Assembly: GCA_964463285.1 (NCBI GenBank)
Contig: CAYXBB010000019.1
Span: 1-35,917, forward strand
Source: JAAZLS01 sp964463285
Lineage (GTDB): Bacteria > Bacillota > Dethiobacteria > DTU022
Reading direction: 5' to 3'
Length of the DNA stretch: 35,917 bases
Both the position numbers and the translations under genes were made by a program. The notes beneath the pieces are model-generated. The model was not told where the DNA came from and ran no database searches. It saw nothing but the letters and a program-made list of their open reading frames with translations. This document shows, piece by piece, positions 15,778 through 24,770 of this stretch (position 1 is the stretch's first letter; each line of letters begins with the position of its first letter).

Positions 15778-16447
15778 CCGATCGAGCCCCTATATCAAGT
15801 AACTTTGCAATGTCTATAGGCGAATTAAGTATCGCCCGGGCACCGTTCTGTAAGAGTTCCCCCACCGATCGAAAACCCCAGCTGACCCCCACCGGGTACA
15901 TGCCGGCGGCACTGGCAGTTTGCATATCAATACTGGAATCACCTACCAACATCACCTGCGAGGGTTCTGCCCCCATCTGCCGGGCAATCTGCAAAGCTAC
16001 TGTCGGATCGGGTTTTTTGGGGGTGGTGGGAGTGGCTCCCCGGATCACTTCAAACAACAGGCCCGGGAGAAGTTCCCGGACCATAATTTGAGTAAACAGA
16101 TCCGGTTTATTGGAAATTATAGCTTTAGGGATTTTCCTCCGTTCAAGCCAGGCAAGCATTTCGGGAACACCCGAATAAGGCCGGGTATGTTCGACCCAGC
16201 GCCGGGCATATTCTTTTTCCATCGCTTCTGTCACCGTTTCAACTTGTTCATCGGTAGCAGATTCTCCGCCCGGAAGAGCGCGCCTGATCAAAAATTCTAC
16301 TCCATCACCTACAAAATAACGGTAGGCATCCACCGGGTGAACCGGATGCCCCAACCTGGATAGAATTTTATTTACTGAGTGAGCCAGATCGGGGAGAGTA
16401 TCCAGCAAAGTACCATCCAGGTCAAACAAAACCGCCTGCCAGTTCAT
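15767..16447 (-). CDS. gph: Phosphoglycolate phosphatase-like HAD hydrolase
   Basis: A 226-residue HAD hydrolase with the helical cap type typical of Gph/PGMB proteins. Motif I is LFDLDGTLLDT with both catalytic Asp, motif II is AIISNKPD, motif III lysine is in TPKKPDPT, and motif IV is MLVGDSSIDM. Such enzymes remove phosphate from 2-phosphoglycolate (arising from DNA repair) or from related small phosphoesters; substrate range is broad in this family, so the name is a best guess. ATG start with AGGATGATA upstream. It overlaps the MtnX-like gene by 11 bases, suggesting coupled translation of two phosphatases. Confidence 0.87.
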   Translation of the reverse strand: MNWQAVLFDLDGTLLDTLPDLAHSVNKILSRLGHPVHPVDAYRYFVGDGVEFLIRRALPGGESATDEQVETVTEAMEKEYARRWVEHTRPYSGVPEMLAWLERRKIPKAIISNKPDLFTQIMVRELLPGLLFEVIRGATPTTPKKPDPTVALQIARQMGAEPSQVMLVGDSSIDMQTASAAGMYPVGVSWGFRSVGELLQNGARAILNSPIDIAKLLDIGARSDEI

Positions 16448-16520
16448 AACATCATATCATCCTATCTAAAATTTTGTAACAAGGAGACGAGGGTCGCATC
16501 ACACTTCTTTCACGTCAGTA

Positions 16521-16568
16521 GACCGGATCAATACCGCCTCATAATAGGTGATGCCCTATTATCCGGTC
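16521..16568. other. Nested inverted repeat at the 3' end of purC
   Basis: GACCGG (16521-16526) pairs with CCGGTC (16563-16568), enclosing a perfect 8-base stem ATAATAGG/CCTATTAT (16541-16562). The outer arm overlaps the purC stop codon. No T-run follows on either strand, so it is not a classic terminator; it could be an mRNA 3'-end stabiliser or processing site. Confidence 0.45.
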
Positions 16569-17244
16569 AACCACAAATCAGGGCACAAAGCTGCTTTTGA
16601 TCCAGGTTTTTCCCATCCCTGGATACCCGCATGTTATCCCCCGAGATCTCATCGATCACCGCAACCTGTCCATCTATGCGACCGAATTCCAGCTTTATGT
16701 CGATCAGTTCCAGTCCCGCCCGGCGGCATTCCCTCTGCACCAGGTCGGTAACCTGACGGGTAAGTTCAATCGCCCGGAAAATTTCCTGCGGGGTGATCAA
16801 TTGAAGCTGAATTAAAGTCTGTTCATTGATCAAGGGATCGCCTCTTTCGTCATCCTTCAGGGTAATCTCTACCAGGTAATCCAGGGGCTCCCCCTCCTGT
16901 ACATAGCTTCCATACCGGCGCACAAAACTACCCGCCGCCTTCAGTCGGCAAATGAATTCCAATCCCTGGCCAAAAGTTTCCGCCTGCTTCACCAGCATGG
17001 TACCGGCAGGCAGGTCGACTTTCAGGTAGTGACTGGGGATGCCGGTGCACCTCAGTATTTCAAAAAAATGTCGGGATAGCTGCAGGGAGGCCTGTCCCTT
17101 CCCGGCGATCTCACCGATTACCGAATTGGCACCCGGGTCCACAACAACTCCCGTTCCGGTAACCTGATCCTTGAACTTTAGCAGAATTATCCCAGGGCCG
17201 GCCTCAAATACAGTTTTTGTTTTACCGTCACAGATTAGTTTCAT
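16567..17244 (-). CDS. purC: SAICAR synthase family protein (PurC)
   Basis: PurC joins aspartate to CAIR in purine synthesis using ATP. The 225-residue protein shows CDGKTKTVF (ATP-binding N-terminal strand), GKGQASLQLSRHFF, GIPSHYL, FICRLKAAGSFVRRYG, KDDERGDPLINE and the C-terminal DIKLEFG and DEISGDNMRV. The last is DEISPDTxR in typical PurC, so this is a somewhat divergent member. No other pur gene is adjacent; it follows glmS in the reverse cluster after 154 bases. ATG start after GGGGG. It could be the sole PurC or a specialised paralogue; the conserved catalytic segments favour real SAICAR synthase activity. Confidence 0.87.
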   Translation of the reverse strand: MKLICDGKTKTVFEAGPGIILLKFKDQVTGTGVVVDPGANSVIGEIAGKGQASLQLSRHFFEILRCTGIPSHYLKVDLPAGTMLVKQAETFGQGLEFICRLKAAGSFVRRYGSYVQEGEPLDYLVEITLKDDERGDPLINEQTLIQLQLITPQEIFRAIELTRQVTDLVQRECRRAGLELIDIKLEFGRIDGQVAVIDEISGDNMRVSRDGKNLDQKQLCALICG

Positions 17245-17398
17245 AAATTACCCCCGCTATTTCACGGTAATGACCTTGATTAAATTAAAATCCCCTAGCA
17301 ACCTGTTTAATCATTCCGCCTTCAGAGCAGCCCACAGGATGGGTTGTGTGCTATCCTCGTGGTTTAGTGAGTCAAAGTCACCGCTTCCTCCCCATGGC

Positions 17399-19240
17399 TC
17401 ATTCCACCGTCACGCTTTTAGCCAGATTGCGGGGTTTGTCAACCGGGCAACCCCGAGCCAGGCCGGTATAATAAGCAATTAGCTGCAGGGGAACGATAGC
17501 CAGTACCGGCGTCAGTAGCTGATGGACCTTTGGAATATAGAATACCCGGTCAGCCGCTTGGTCCATACCGATAAATCCTTCGGAGGCAACCATGAACACC
17601 GAACCCTCCCGGGCGCTTATCTCCTGCACATTGCTCAAGGTCTTGTCCAGCACGTTTTCCTGGGTGGCCAGGGCCACTACCGGCATCCCGCCGGTAATCA
17701 GGGCCAGCGGCCCATGTTTAAGCTCCCCAGCCGGGTAGGCTTCCGCATGAATGTAGGAAACCTCTTTTAGTTTCAAGGAGCCTTCCAGAACGGTGGCATA
17801 ATCCAGGTTCCGGCCGATGAAAAAGGTGCTGTCCCAGCGGGCCAGTTGTGAAGAAAATTCTTGCAAAGGCTGTAGGCTCTCCGGCGTTAAAATACGGGCA
17901 AGTAACTCCGGAAGTCCGGCCAATCCCCTGGCTATTTCCTCACCCGCCTCCGCAGACACCGTGTTTCTCAGTTGCCCCAGGTTAAGGGCCAGCAGATATA
18001 GCGCGATCAGCTGGGCCAGGTAAGCCTTGGTGGAGGCAACGGCAACCTCCGTGCCGGCATTGGTTAACAGCGTCTGATCGGCCTCCCGGGAAACACTGCT
18101 GCCAATGGCGTTGGTAATGGCCACCACTTTTATTCCCCGCCTTTTGCATAAGCGCAGGGCCTCCAAAGTGTCGGCGGTTTCTCCCGACTGGCTAATGACA
18201 ACCACCAGTTGGCTTTGGTTTAAAAGTGGATCCCGGTAGCAAAATTCCGACGCCGGGTCCACCTCCACCGGTAGGCGGGCCAGCTGCTCAATCACACATT
18301 TGCCTACAAACCCGGCATGAGAAGAGGTCCCACAGGCAACAATATGGATTTTGCTTAAATTTTCTGCCTCTGCCGGGGTAAAACTTAACTCCGGCAAGAT
18401 CACCTGCTGTTTCTTAACGTCAATCCGCTGACGCAGGGTTTCCCGTACCGCCTGCGGCTGCTCCATGATTTCTTTGAGCATAAAATGGGGATAGCCCCCC
18501 TTCTCTGCCGTGGCTACATCCCAACCCACTTCAAAAACCTGTTTGGCTATTTCGTTACCGCTGCGATCAAATATCTCTGTCTCCCCGGGGGTAAGAGAGG
18601 CGAATTCACCGTCTCCCAAGATATAGGTGCAACGGGTGTGAGGAAGTAAAGCGGTAAAATCGGAGGCTACGAAGGTTTCATCCCGCCCCAGGCCGATAAT
18701 CAGCGGGCTATCTTTGCGTGTACAGACTATCCGCTCCGGTTCATTAATACAAATCACCGCAATAGCGTAAGACCCCTCCACCTGGCTTACTGCTTCCTGG
18801 AGAGCCTTAAGCAGATCGCCGCGGTAATATTTTTCAATCAGGTGTACCAGCACCTCGGTATCGGTTTGGGAAAGAAACAGGTGCCCCTCCTGTTCCAACT
18901 GTGCCCGCAACCCCCGGTGGTTTTCAATGATCCCATTATGAACCAGGGCAATGGTGTTACAACAGCTGAGATGGGGATGAGCATTTTCATTGGTTGGACG
19001 CCCGTGAGTGGCCCAGCGGTTATGACCGATCCCTGTGGCGGAGCTCGAAAATTTACCCCCGGCTCGCTGTTCCAAAAAACTTGTTGCCCCGGCAACCTTT
19101 GCCACCTCCAGGCGAGGCTGACCCCTGGTTATTAATGCAATTCCAGAAGAATCGCAACCCCGGTATTCAAGAATTTTAAGCCCTTCCAAAATAATGTCGC
19201 CTGCTTCCCGGGTACCGGTATAACCTACTATCCCACACAT
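17399..19240 (-). CDS. glmS: Glutamine--fructose-6-phosphate aminotransferase (isomerizing)
   Basis: Makes glucosamine 6-phosphate from fructose 6-phosphate and glutamine, the entry to peptidoglycan precursors. The 613-residue protein has an N-terminal Ntn glutaminase domain with Cys2 as nucleophile (MCGIVGYTGTREAG, HNRWATHG, HNGIIENH), then two SIS sugar-phosphate domains (ACGTSSHAG...., VVISQSGETADTLEALRL, STKAYLAQL; GRNLDYATVLEGSLKLKEVS, HGPLALI), and ends in the conserved PRNLAKSVTVE. The ATG follows GGGGGGCAGG. Only 52 bases separate it from glmM, so there is no room for, and no sign of, a glmS ribozyme. It is part of the cdaA-ybbR-glmM-glmS cluster. Confidence 0.98.
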   Translation of the reverse strand: MCGIVGYTGTREAGDIILEGLKILEYRGCDSSGIALITRGQPRLEVAKVAGATSFLEQRAGGKFSSSATGIGHNRWATHGRPTNENAHPHLSCCNTIALVHNGIIENHRGLRAQLEQEGHLFLSQTDTEVLVHLIEKYYRGDLLKALQEAVSQVEGSYAIAVICINEPERIVCTRKDSPLIIGLGRDETFVASDFTALLPHTRCTYILGDGEFASLTPGETEIFDRSGNEIAKQVFEVGWDVATAEKGGYPHFMLKEIMEQPQAVRETLRQRIDVKKQQVILPELSFTPAEAENLSKIHIVACGTSSHAGFVGKCVIEQLARLPVEVDPASEFCYRDPLLNQSQLVVVISQSGETADTLEALRLCKRRGIKVVAITNAIGSSVSREADQTLLTNAGTEVAVASTKAYLAQLIALYLLALNLGQLRNTVSAEAGEEIARGLAGLPELLARILTPESLQPLQEFSSQLARWDSTFFIGRNLDYATVLEGSLKLKEVSYIHAEAYPAGELKHGPLALITGGMPVVALATQENVLDKTLSNVQEISAREGSVFMVASEGFIGMDQAADRVFYIPKVHQLLTPVLAIVPLQLIAYYTGLARGCPVDKPRNLAKSVTVE

Positions 19241-19292
19241 AGCCTGCCCCCCGTATTTTTCAAGTATTGTATAGCTTGGTTTAATGTTTGCA

Positions 19293-20633
19293 CTAATTCA
19301 ATTCCCTGGCGATTACCTCGGCCAGAGCCAGCGCCTGCTCCCGCAATTCAGCTTCCGGGAGCGGGGCTTCCAGCATAACCCGGATCACCGGTTCAGTCCC
19401 CGAGGGGCGCACCAGCACCCGGCCATGACGGCCCAGGCGCTGTTTAAGCTCGGTGATTCCGGAAGCGATAATTTTACTGGATTGCCAACCGTTGGTAGAG
19501 GATACCTGTCGGCTCACCAGCACCTGTGGAAACCGGAGCAACAAAGCAGCCAGCTCTGAAAAAGGGCGTCTCCGGGCCTGAACTGTCTTAAGAAGTTGCA
19601 AAGCGGTAAGTAACCCGTCTCCGGTGGTGCAGTGATCGGTAAAAATGACGTGACCAGATTGTTCCCCGCCTAAATTGTAGCCGCCCGCCCTCATCTTTTC
19701 CAGTACAAAGCGGTCTCCCACCGGAGTTCTTAGGACAGAAAATCCATGCTGTTTCCCCAGAAGCTCCAGGCCGCCGTTGCTCATTACAGTAACTACCAGC
19801 GTATCATGGTTTAGCCGCCCCTTTGACATCATCTCCAGAGCACAGATAGCCATAATGGCATCGCCGTCAACTACCTGTCCCCGTTCATCCACCGCAATCA
19901 ACCGATCGGCATCACCGTCAAAAGCCAACCCCAGATCTCCCCCCCATTCAACAACCTCCCGGCCCAGGCGAGCCGGGTTGGTGGCTCCACAGTTAACATT
20001 GATCAGGTTGCCGTCCGGCGTTCCGTGAATTACTTTTAGGGTAGCACCTAACAAAGAAAGAATTTCCGGTGCAATACGGCAAGCCGCTCCATGCCCGCAG
20101 TCAACTACCAGACGTAGCCCCTTTAGATCCGGTCCCTGATGTTTTATGTAATCCAGATAAAGATTAACCGGTTCCAGGTTATTATTAATTTGTCCTACCT
20201 CCGCACCTGCTGCCCGGGGAAACGGGTCTGTTCCGGAGAAATAGATCTGTTCAATCTGCTGTTCCAGTATTTGGGGAAGCTTTAACCCCTGATGATCAAA
20301 AATTTTTAAACCATTATCTTCAACAGGATTATGGGAGGCAGAAATAACAAACCCGGCAACAGCCTCAAGTTTACGGGTAATAAAAGCTACAGCCGGGGTA
20401 GAGATTACTCCCAGAAGCTGAATATCTGCCCCGGTAGAAGCAATACCTGCCACCAGCGATCCCTCCAGCATTCCTCCGGAAAGACGGGTATCCCGCCCTA
20501 CCAGGGTTAGCGAGCGGCGATCTTCGTTTTTAAGTAACGAGGCGGTAATCCGCCCGATCCGGAAAGCCAGTTCAGGGGTAAGTTCCTGGTTGGCCACCCC
20601 CCTTATCCCATCCGTTCCAAACAGCTTTTCCAA
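19293..20633 (-). CDS. glmM: Phosphoglucosamine mutase
   Basis: Converts glucosamine 6-phosphate to glucosamine 1-phosphate. The 446-residue protein shows FGTDGIRGVAN at the N-terminus, the phosphoserine loop ISASHNP (Ser100), the metal-binding FDGDADR (about 240) with the sugar loop GGEQSGH, and the C-terminal phosphate-binding RPSGTEPVIRVM. The start is a TTG at 20633 with GGGGG seven bases upstream; no better start is in frame. It lies 30 bases downstream of ybbR and 52 bases upstream of glmS. In Firmicutes GlmM is bound and affected by CdaA, the diadenylate cyclase encoded in the same cluster. Confidence 0.97.
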   Translation of the reverse strand: MEKLFGTDGIRGVANQELTPELAFRIGRITASLLKNEDRRSLTLVGRDTRLSGGMLEGSLVAGIASTGADIQLLGVISTPAVAFITRKLEAVAGFVISASHNPVEDNGLKIFDHQGLKLPQILEQQIEQIYFSGTDPFPRAAGAEVGQINNNLEPVNLYLDYIKHQGPDLKGLRLVVDCGHGAACRIAPEILSLLGATLKVIHGTPDGNLINVNCGATNPARLGREVVEWGGDLGLAFDGDADRLIAVDERGQVVDGDAIMAICALEMMSKGRLNHDTLVVTVMSNGGLELLGKQHGFSVLRTPVGDRFVLEKMRAGGYNLGGEQSGHVIFTDHCTTGDGLLTALQLLKTVQARRRPFSELAALLLRFPQVLVSRQVSSTNGWQSSKIIASGITELKQRLGRHGRVLVRPSGTEPVIRVMLEAPLPEAELREQALALAEVIARELN

Positions 20634-20663
20634 TTTGGGACCCCCATTTATCTCAAACAGTAT

Positions 20664-21353
20664 TTATTGGATATTATTTTCCGGTTCTTCTCTAGTAAAA
20701 ATAATAGTGGCCTCTACCTTACCCGGTAGCACCTCCACTCCCAATAACTCCTTCCCTTCCCGGTCCAACACCAGGGGCACCAGCTCCTTTTGATAGATCC
20801 CCTGAGCCCCGCTCAGGTCGGCCTTTACCTCTACCTTCCCGATGGTTTCAAATAGTGTGCGTGGGGCCTCCACTGTTACCTGTTCCGGAAGACACTGTCC
20901 GGGAAGCAGCACATTCCAACCCCGGGCGGGCTTGCCCTCCAGTTGTATTTCCACCTTGAAGTTATCACTAATTAGCTCTTCAATAACCACCTCTACTACC
21001 TCCGGATAAAATGCAATTAAAGTTAAACCGCGGGGAGGTTTACCTCTGACTTTTACCTGGTACTTCCCGGCAATTTTTTCAGATAGATCAATATATGATT
21101 CCAGCTCTCCAACGGTTAATCCGTCAAAGGCTCCGGATATACCTTCCAAAGTGATATCCACGGTAGCTGGAATCTCAGTTACAGCGTAACCCTCCTCTAA
21201 ATTTTCAAACTGCAGAGGAACCTCCTTAATTACTTTGCGAATAGGGGTAGTTCGGGTTAGATTGTCCCCGGTTACAAATAACCACAGAATAATCGCTAAA
21301 AATACAGAAAGTATGCGGGCCGGGTTATTGCCCTTTAACAGTTTTTTTATCAT
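20664..21353 (-). CDS. cdaR: YbbR-domain regulator of diadenylate cyclase
   Basis: CdaR (YbbR) is a membrane-attached protein that modulates CdaA. It has one hydrophobic segment near the N-terminus (ILSVFLAIILWLFVTG) followed by extracytoplasmic YbbR repeats (about residues 35-115 and 125-215, with VTEIPATVDITLEG and related segments). The open frame extends to a GTG at 21368, but that codon is part of the ribosome binding site GTGGAGG; the ATG at 21353 is eight bases after it. This start gives a four-base ATGA overlap with the cdaA stop, a sign of coupled translation. 229 residues. Confidence 0.92.
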   Translation of the reverse strand: MIKKLLKGNNPARILSVFLAIILWLFVTGDNLTRTTPIRKVIKEVPLQFENLEEGYAVTEIPATVDITLEGISGAFDGLTVGELESYIDLSEKIAGKYQVKVRGKPPRGLTLIAFYPEVVEVVIEELISDNFKVEIQLEGKPARGWNVLLPGQCLPEQVTVEAPRTLFETIGKVEVKADLSGAQGIYQKELVPLVLDREGKELLGVEVLPGKVEATIIFTREEPENNIQ

Positions 21354-22177
21354 TGGGTGTTCCTCCACGGCCAGATACCGGCCCCTTCACTGCGAGAAGG
21401 AGCACATAGGTCAATTAACAGTTTGCGAAGTTTCTTCTCATCCAGGTAGCGGGTCAGGGCCCCGTTGTGGGCTATCGAAATTATACCAGTTTCTTCGGAG
21501 ATCATAATGGCTATGGCGTCCGACTGTTCGGATATTCCAATTCCGGCCCGGTGCCTGGTGCCCAGCTCCTTGTTAAGATAAGGATCATCAGTTAGCGGAA
21601 GGAAACATCCGGCAGCCGCAATATGATTGCCCTGCATGATCAGCGCTCCGTCATGAAGAGGGCTGCGAGGGAAAAAGATATTAATCAGCAGTTCTGCTGA
21701 AACTGCTCCATCAATCCTTATCCCGGTTTCAATCAGCTCTTTAAGCCCGGTTTCCCGCTCCAAAACAATCAACGCCCCGATACGTTTCTTAACCAGCACC
21801 GGAATAGCCTTCATCAGTTCTTCCAGCATCTGATCAAATTCCTGGGGGTTCCAGTATGAGCGTCGAAAAAAACGCCCCCGCCCCAACTGTTCCAAAGCCC
21901 GCCGGAGCTCCGGTTGAAATACTATGGGAATGGCGATTAACCCAATGGTCATAAACTGTTTGAGCATCCAGTGAAGAGTATTTAAACCGGCTTTGTCACT
22001 AACCACCATAGCCAGCAAAAGAAGCATCAACCCTTTAATTAGCTGCTCGGCCCGGGTACCGCGGATTATCAATATCAGACGGTAAAAAATATAGGAAATA
22101 ATTACGATGTCAATAATATCACGCCATCCAATGTTGAGTTGTAAAATTGCGGCAACGATTCGATCCCAGATGGCCAT
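21350..22177 (-). CDS. cdaA: Diadenylate cyclase
   Basis: Makes c-di-AMP from two ATP, a second messenger for potassium, osmotic and cell-wall homeostasis. The 275-residue protein has three N-terminal hydrophobic segments (about 20-38, 45-62, 72-88) and a DisA_N/DAC domain (about 100-260). Catalytic motifs are intact: DGA at 176-178 (SPLHDGALIM) and RHR at 208-210 (GTRHRAGIG). The ATG follows AGGGAAGG. It is the first gene of the cdaA-cdaR-glmM-glmS cluster, so c-di-AMP synthesis and glucosamine supply are transcribed together. Confidence 0.97.
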   Translation of the reverse strand: MAIWDRIVAAILQLNIGWRDIIDIVIISYIFYRLILIIRGTRAEQLIKGLMLLLLAMVVSDKAGLNTLHWMLKQFMTIGLIAIPIVFQPELRRALEQLGRGRFFRRSYWNPQEFDQMLEELMKAIPVLVKKRIGALIVLERETGLKELIETGIRIDGAVSAELLINIFFPRSPLHDGALIMQGNHIAAAGCFLPLTDDPYLNKELGTRHRAGIGISEQSDAIAIMISEETGIISIAHNGALTRYLDEKKLRKLLIDLCAPSRSEGAGIWPWRNTQ

Positions 22178-22322
22178 TTACTACAACCTTCCCTGTTAAA
22201 AAAGAAATTGACTTCATAAGTCCCGATCGATGACAAATAAATATAAAAATATATTTGCTTATTCGCTGTACCGGGCGCAAAAACCTTCCCAGGTGCTGAA
22301 AAGTTAAGAGATACCGGGCAGG

Positions 22323-23663
22323 TTAATGCTTCCAAAACTGGTCATTTAACTTTAAAACCAGGGAAGTTAAACCTAATACCCCCACCAGATTGGGAAGGGC
22401 CATCATGGCGTTTAAGGCATCGGCCAACGCCCAGATCGTGTACAACCCCCCGGTAGCCCCCACCACCACCATCCCGACCCAGATCAGGCGATAGAAAGCC
22501 TGTCCTCCCCCGGCAAGGTATTCAAAACATCTTTCTCCGTAATAGGACCAGGATATAATCGTGGAGAAAGCAAACAAAATTAGCCCGACAGTTACAATCA
22601 GCTTGCCGGGTTGATGAAGTACCCTGGCAAACGCTTCCGCAGTCATGGAGGCCCCTTCCAAAGAGGTGGTCCAGGCCCCGGTGACGATTAGTACCAGGCC
22701 GGTAGCAGTGCAGATCAGATGAGTATCCACAAACACCTCCATTATTCCCCACAACCCCTGGCGGACCGGGTGATCGGTTTTAGCGGCAGCATGTACAATG
22801 GAAGCACTCCCCAATCCAGCCTCATTGCTGAACACCCCCCGGGCAGCTCCATATCGCAATGCCTGCAGCATACCTGCACCGGCAAATCCCCCTATTGCTG
22901 CCCGCCCGGTTATCGCACCCTTAAATATTTCCGCCAATGCCAGGGGGATTTGCCGGTGCTCCAACACCAAAATAATCAAGGCCCCGCCTACATAAAACAA
23001 CGCCATCAGCGGTATCAGCCGGCTGGTAAAAGAGCCGATCCGTTCAATTCCCCCCAAAATAATTATGGCGGTGATAACCGCCATAACCAGCCCGGTTAAC
23101 AAAGGCGGTACTCCCCAGGCCGAGTGGGCCACCGCTGCAGCAGAATTCGCCTGCACCAGGTTGCCTATTCCAAACGCCGCCAAAGAAGCAAAAAAAGCAA
23201 AGCCGACGGCCAGTCGACGGCTTCCAAGCCCCTGTTCCAACACATACATGGGGCCTCCGGCGATATGACCACCGGGCAAACAGCGACGGTAGTGCACTGC
23301 CAGCACAATTTCACCAAACTTTATAGCCAGTCCAAAAAAAGCAGATACCCACATCCAGAACAAAGCACCGGGCCCACCCAGGGCAATGGCACTGGCTACC
23401 CCGGCAATATTGCCAGTACCCACCGTTGCGGCCAGGGCGGTAGTTAACGCCTGATAAGGAGATATGTCTCCCGCAGCCAACCGATTTCGTGGAAACAAAA
23501 AAAGGCTGCCCAAGGTCAATCGGAAAGCAGCCCCAAACCGACGCAGCGGTAAAAACCGGTAACCTACCATCAGGTAGATCCCTGCAGATAGAATTAATAC
23601 CGCTAATGGAGTTCCGCCTATCCAGCCTAGCGCCTGCCATAATTGCTGCAAATAATCCGTCAT
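22323..23663 (-). CDS. Sodium:alanine symporter (AGCS family)
   Basis: A 446-residue membrane transporter that takes up alanine or glycine with sodium. About ten hydrophobic segments are visible. The family signature TVGTGNIAGVASAIALGGPGA (residues about 80-100) and GGPMYVLEQGLG (about 137) are present, as are GVFSNEAGLGSASI and FAFSTIISWSYYGERC in the second half. ATG start after AGGAAAGG. It is 145 bases upstream of cdaA on the same strand and 71 bases downstream of the radical SAM gene; no clear terminator separates it from either, so read-through is possible. Substrate preference between alanine and glycine is not determined. Confidence 0.93.
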   Translation of the reverse strand: MTDYLQQLWQALGWIGGTPLAVLILSAGIYLMVGYRFLPLRRFGAAFRLTLGSLFLFPRNRLAAGDISPYQALTTALAATVGTGNIAGVASAIALGGPGALFWMWVSAFFGLAIKFGEIVLAVHYRRCLPGGHIAGGPMYVLEQGLGSRRLAVGFAFFASLAAFGIGNLVQANSAAAVAHSAWGVPPLLTGLVMAVITAIIILGGIERIGSFTSRLIPLMALFYVGGALIILVLEHRQIPLALAEIFKGAITGRAAIGGFAGAGMLQALRYGAARGVFSNEAGLGSASIVHAAAKTDHPVRQGLWGIMEVFVDTHLICTATGLVLIVTGAWTTSLEGASMTAEAFARVLHQPGKLIVTVGLILFAFSTIISWSYYGERCFEYLAGGGQAFYRLIWVGMVVVGATGGLYTIWALADALNAMMALPNLVGVLGLTSLVLKLNDQFWKH

Positions 23664-23734
23664 CTGAAGTTTACCTTTCCTAAAATGGCCCCTTACCTAT
23701 AGTATGAAAGGATAAACTGTAATAATGCTTCCAG

Positions 23735-24724
23735 CTACAAAATAACCGGGATAGTTTGCCCACAATAGCGGCAGCGTGGCCCATCGAGCCCCGGCATGCG
23801 GGTACAGTAGCCGAAACGTTCAATAAGCAGGCGAGAACACCGGGGGCAATAGGTATGAGAGGCATCAGTATCCTGTACATTTCCCAGGTAAACATAGTTT
23901 AGCTTTTTAAGAGCGAGTTCGCGGGCCCGGCAAAGGGTTTTTAAGGGGGTCGGGGAGAGATCTAACTGGTGTGAAGGGAAATAACGGGAGATGTGAAGCG
24001 GTAAATCAGGGTTCAGGGCAGCCAGCCAGTCAAACATTTTCTCCAGTTCCTGAGGGTCATCGTTAACCGAAGGTATGAGCAGACAGGTAACCTCCACATG
24101 ACAGCGATTTACCACCCTTTCCAGCACTTTTAATACCGGATCCCGCTGTCCCCGACAGTACTCCCGGTAAAAAGAATTGGTGAATCCCTTTAGATCCAGA
24201 TTAAAGGCATCAACATAAGGCAAAATTTCTTCCAGTGCCGGAAGGCTGATATAACCGTTGGATACCAGAACACTGGCATAACCGTGCCGGTGAAGCAGTT
24301 TGGCAGTATCGTATACAAATTCGTACCACACTGTAGGTTCATTATAGGTAAAAGAGACTCCCGGGGTCTCTCCCCGGGCCGAGAGCATCTCCAGCACCTG
24401 GTCGGGGCTGAGCATGGTTCCGCCTTGTGTAGGCTTCCCTCGGGCCAGCGACCAGTTCTGGCAAAAGCTGCACTCCAAGTTACAGCCATATGTTCCCAAA
24501 GAAAGGATCCGGCTCCCCGGATAAAAATGGTAGAGCGGCTTTTTTTCAACCGGATCCCAATTAACTGCCGCACACAACCCATAGTTGGTCGTATATAGTT
24601 CCCCGCCCAGCACCCGGCGCGCCCCGCAAACTCCTTCCTGCCCCTCGGCCAACAAACAGCGGCGGGGGCAAAGCAAACAGCGGATTCGATCGCCTTCCCG
24701 TGTATAGAAACGGGCCTTTTCCAT
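23735..24724 (-). CDS. amrS: AmmeMemoRadiSam system radical SAM enzyme
   Basis: A 329-residue radical SAM protein related to pyruvate formate-lyase activating enzymes. The N-terminal part carries a cysteine motif (CLLCPRRC, residues 16-23), then the radical SAM cluster motif GCNLECSFC (Cys81, 85, 88), and a C-terminal zinc-ribbon-like segment CPRCSRLLIERFGYC...CRYCG (two Cys pairs). This domain order, with the adjacent AmrB-AmrA gene 46 bases upstream, identifies the AmmeMemoRadiSam set (AMMECR1, Memo, radical SAM), a conserved bacterial and archaeal trio whose reaction is not established. ATG with GGGAGG five bases upstream. An activase role on a glycyl radical enzyme is not supported, as none is near. 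Confidence 0.9.
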   Translation of the reverse strand: MEKARFYTREGDRIRCLLCPRRCLLAEGQEGVCGARRVLGGELYTTNYGLCAAVNWDPVEKKPLYHFYPGSRILSLGTYGCNLECSFCQNWSLARGKPTQGGTMLSPDQVLEMLSARGETPGVSFTYNEPTVWYEFVYDTAKLLHRHGYASVLVSNGYISLPALEEILPYVDAFNLDLKGFTNSFYREYCRGQRDPVLKVLERVVNRCHVEVTCLLIPSVNDDPQELEKMFDWLAALNPDLPLHISRYFPSHQLDLSPTPLKTLCRARELALKKLNYVYLGNVQDTDASHTYCPRCSRLLIERFGYCTRMPGLDGPRCRYCGQTIPVIL

Positions 24725-24770
24725 ATCAACCTCCCGGATTAACAGTTTTCTTGGGTTCGGGCTGTAAATT

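Noticed and set aside
19241..19292. Possible glmS ribozyme
   Set aside because: Only 52 bases separate glmM and glmS, too short for the ribozyme, and no conserved core is seen.
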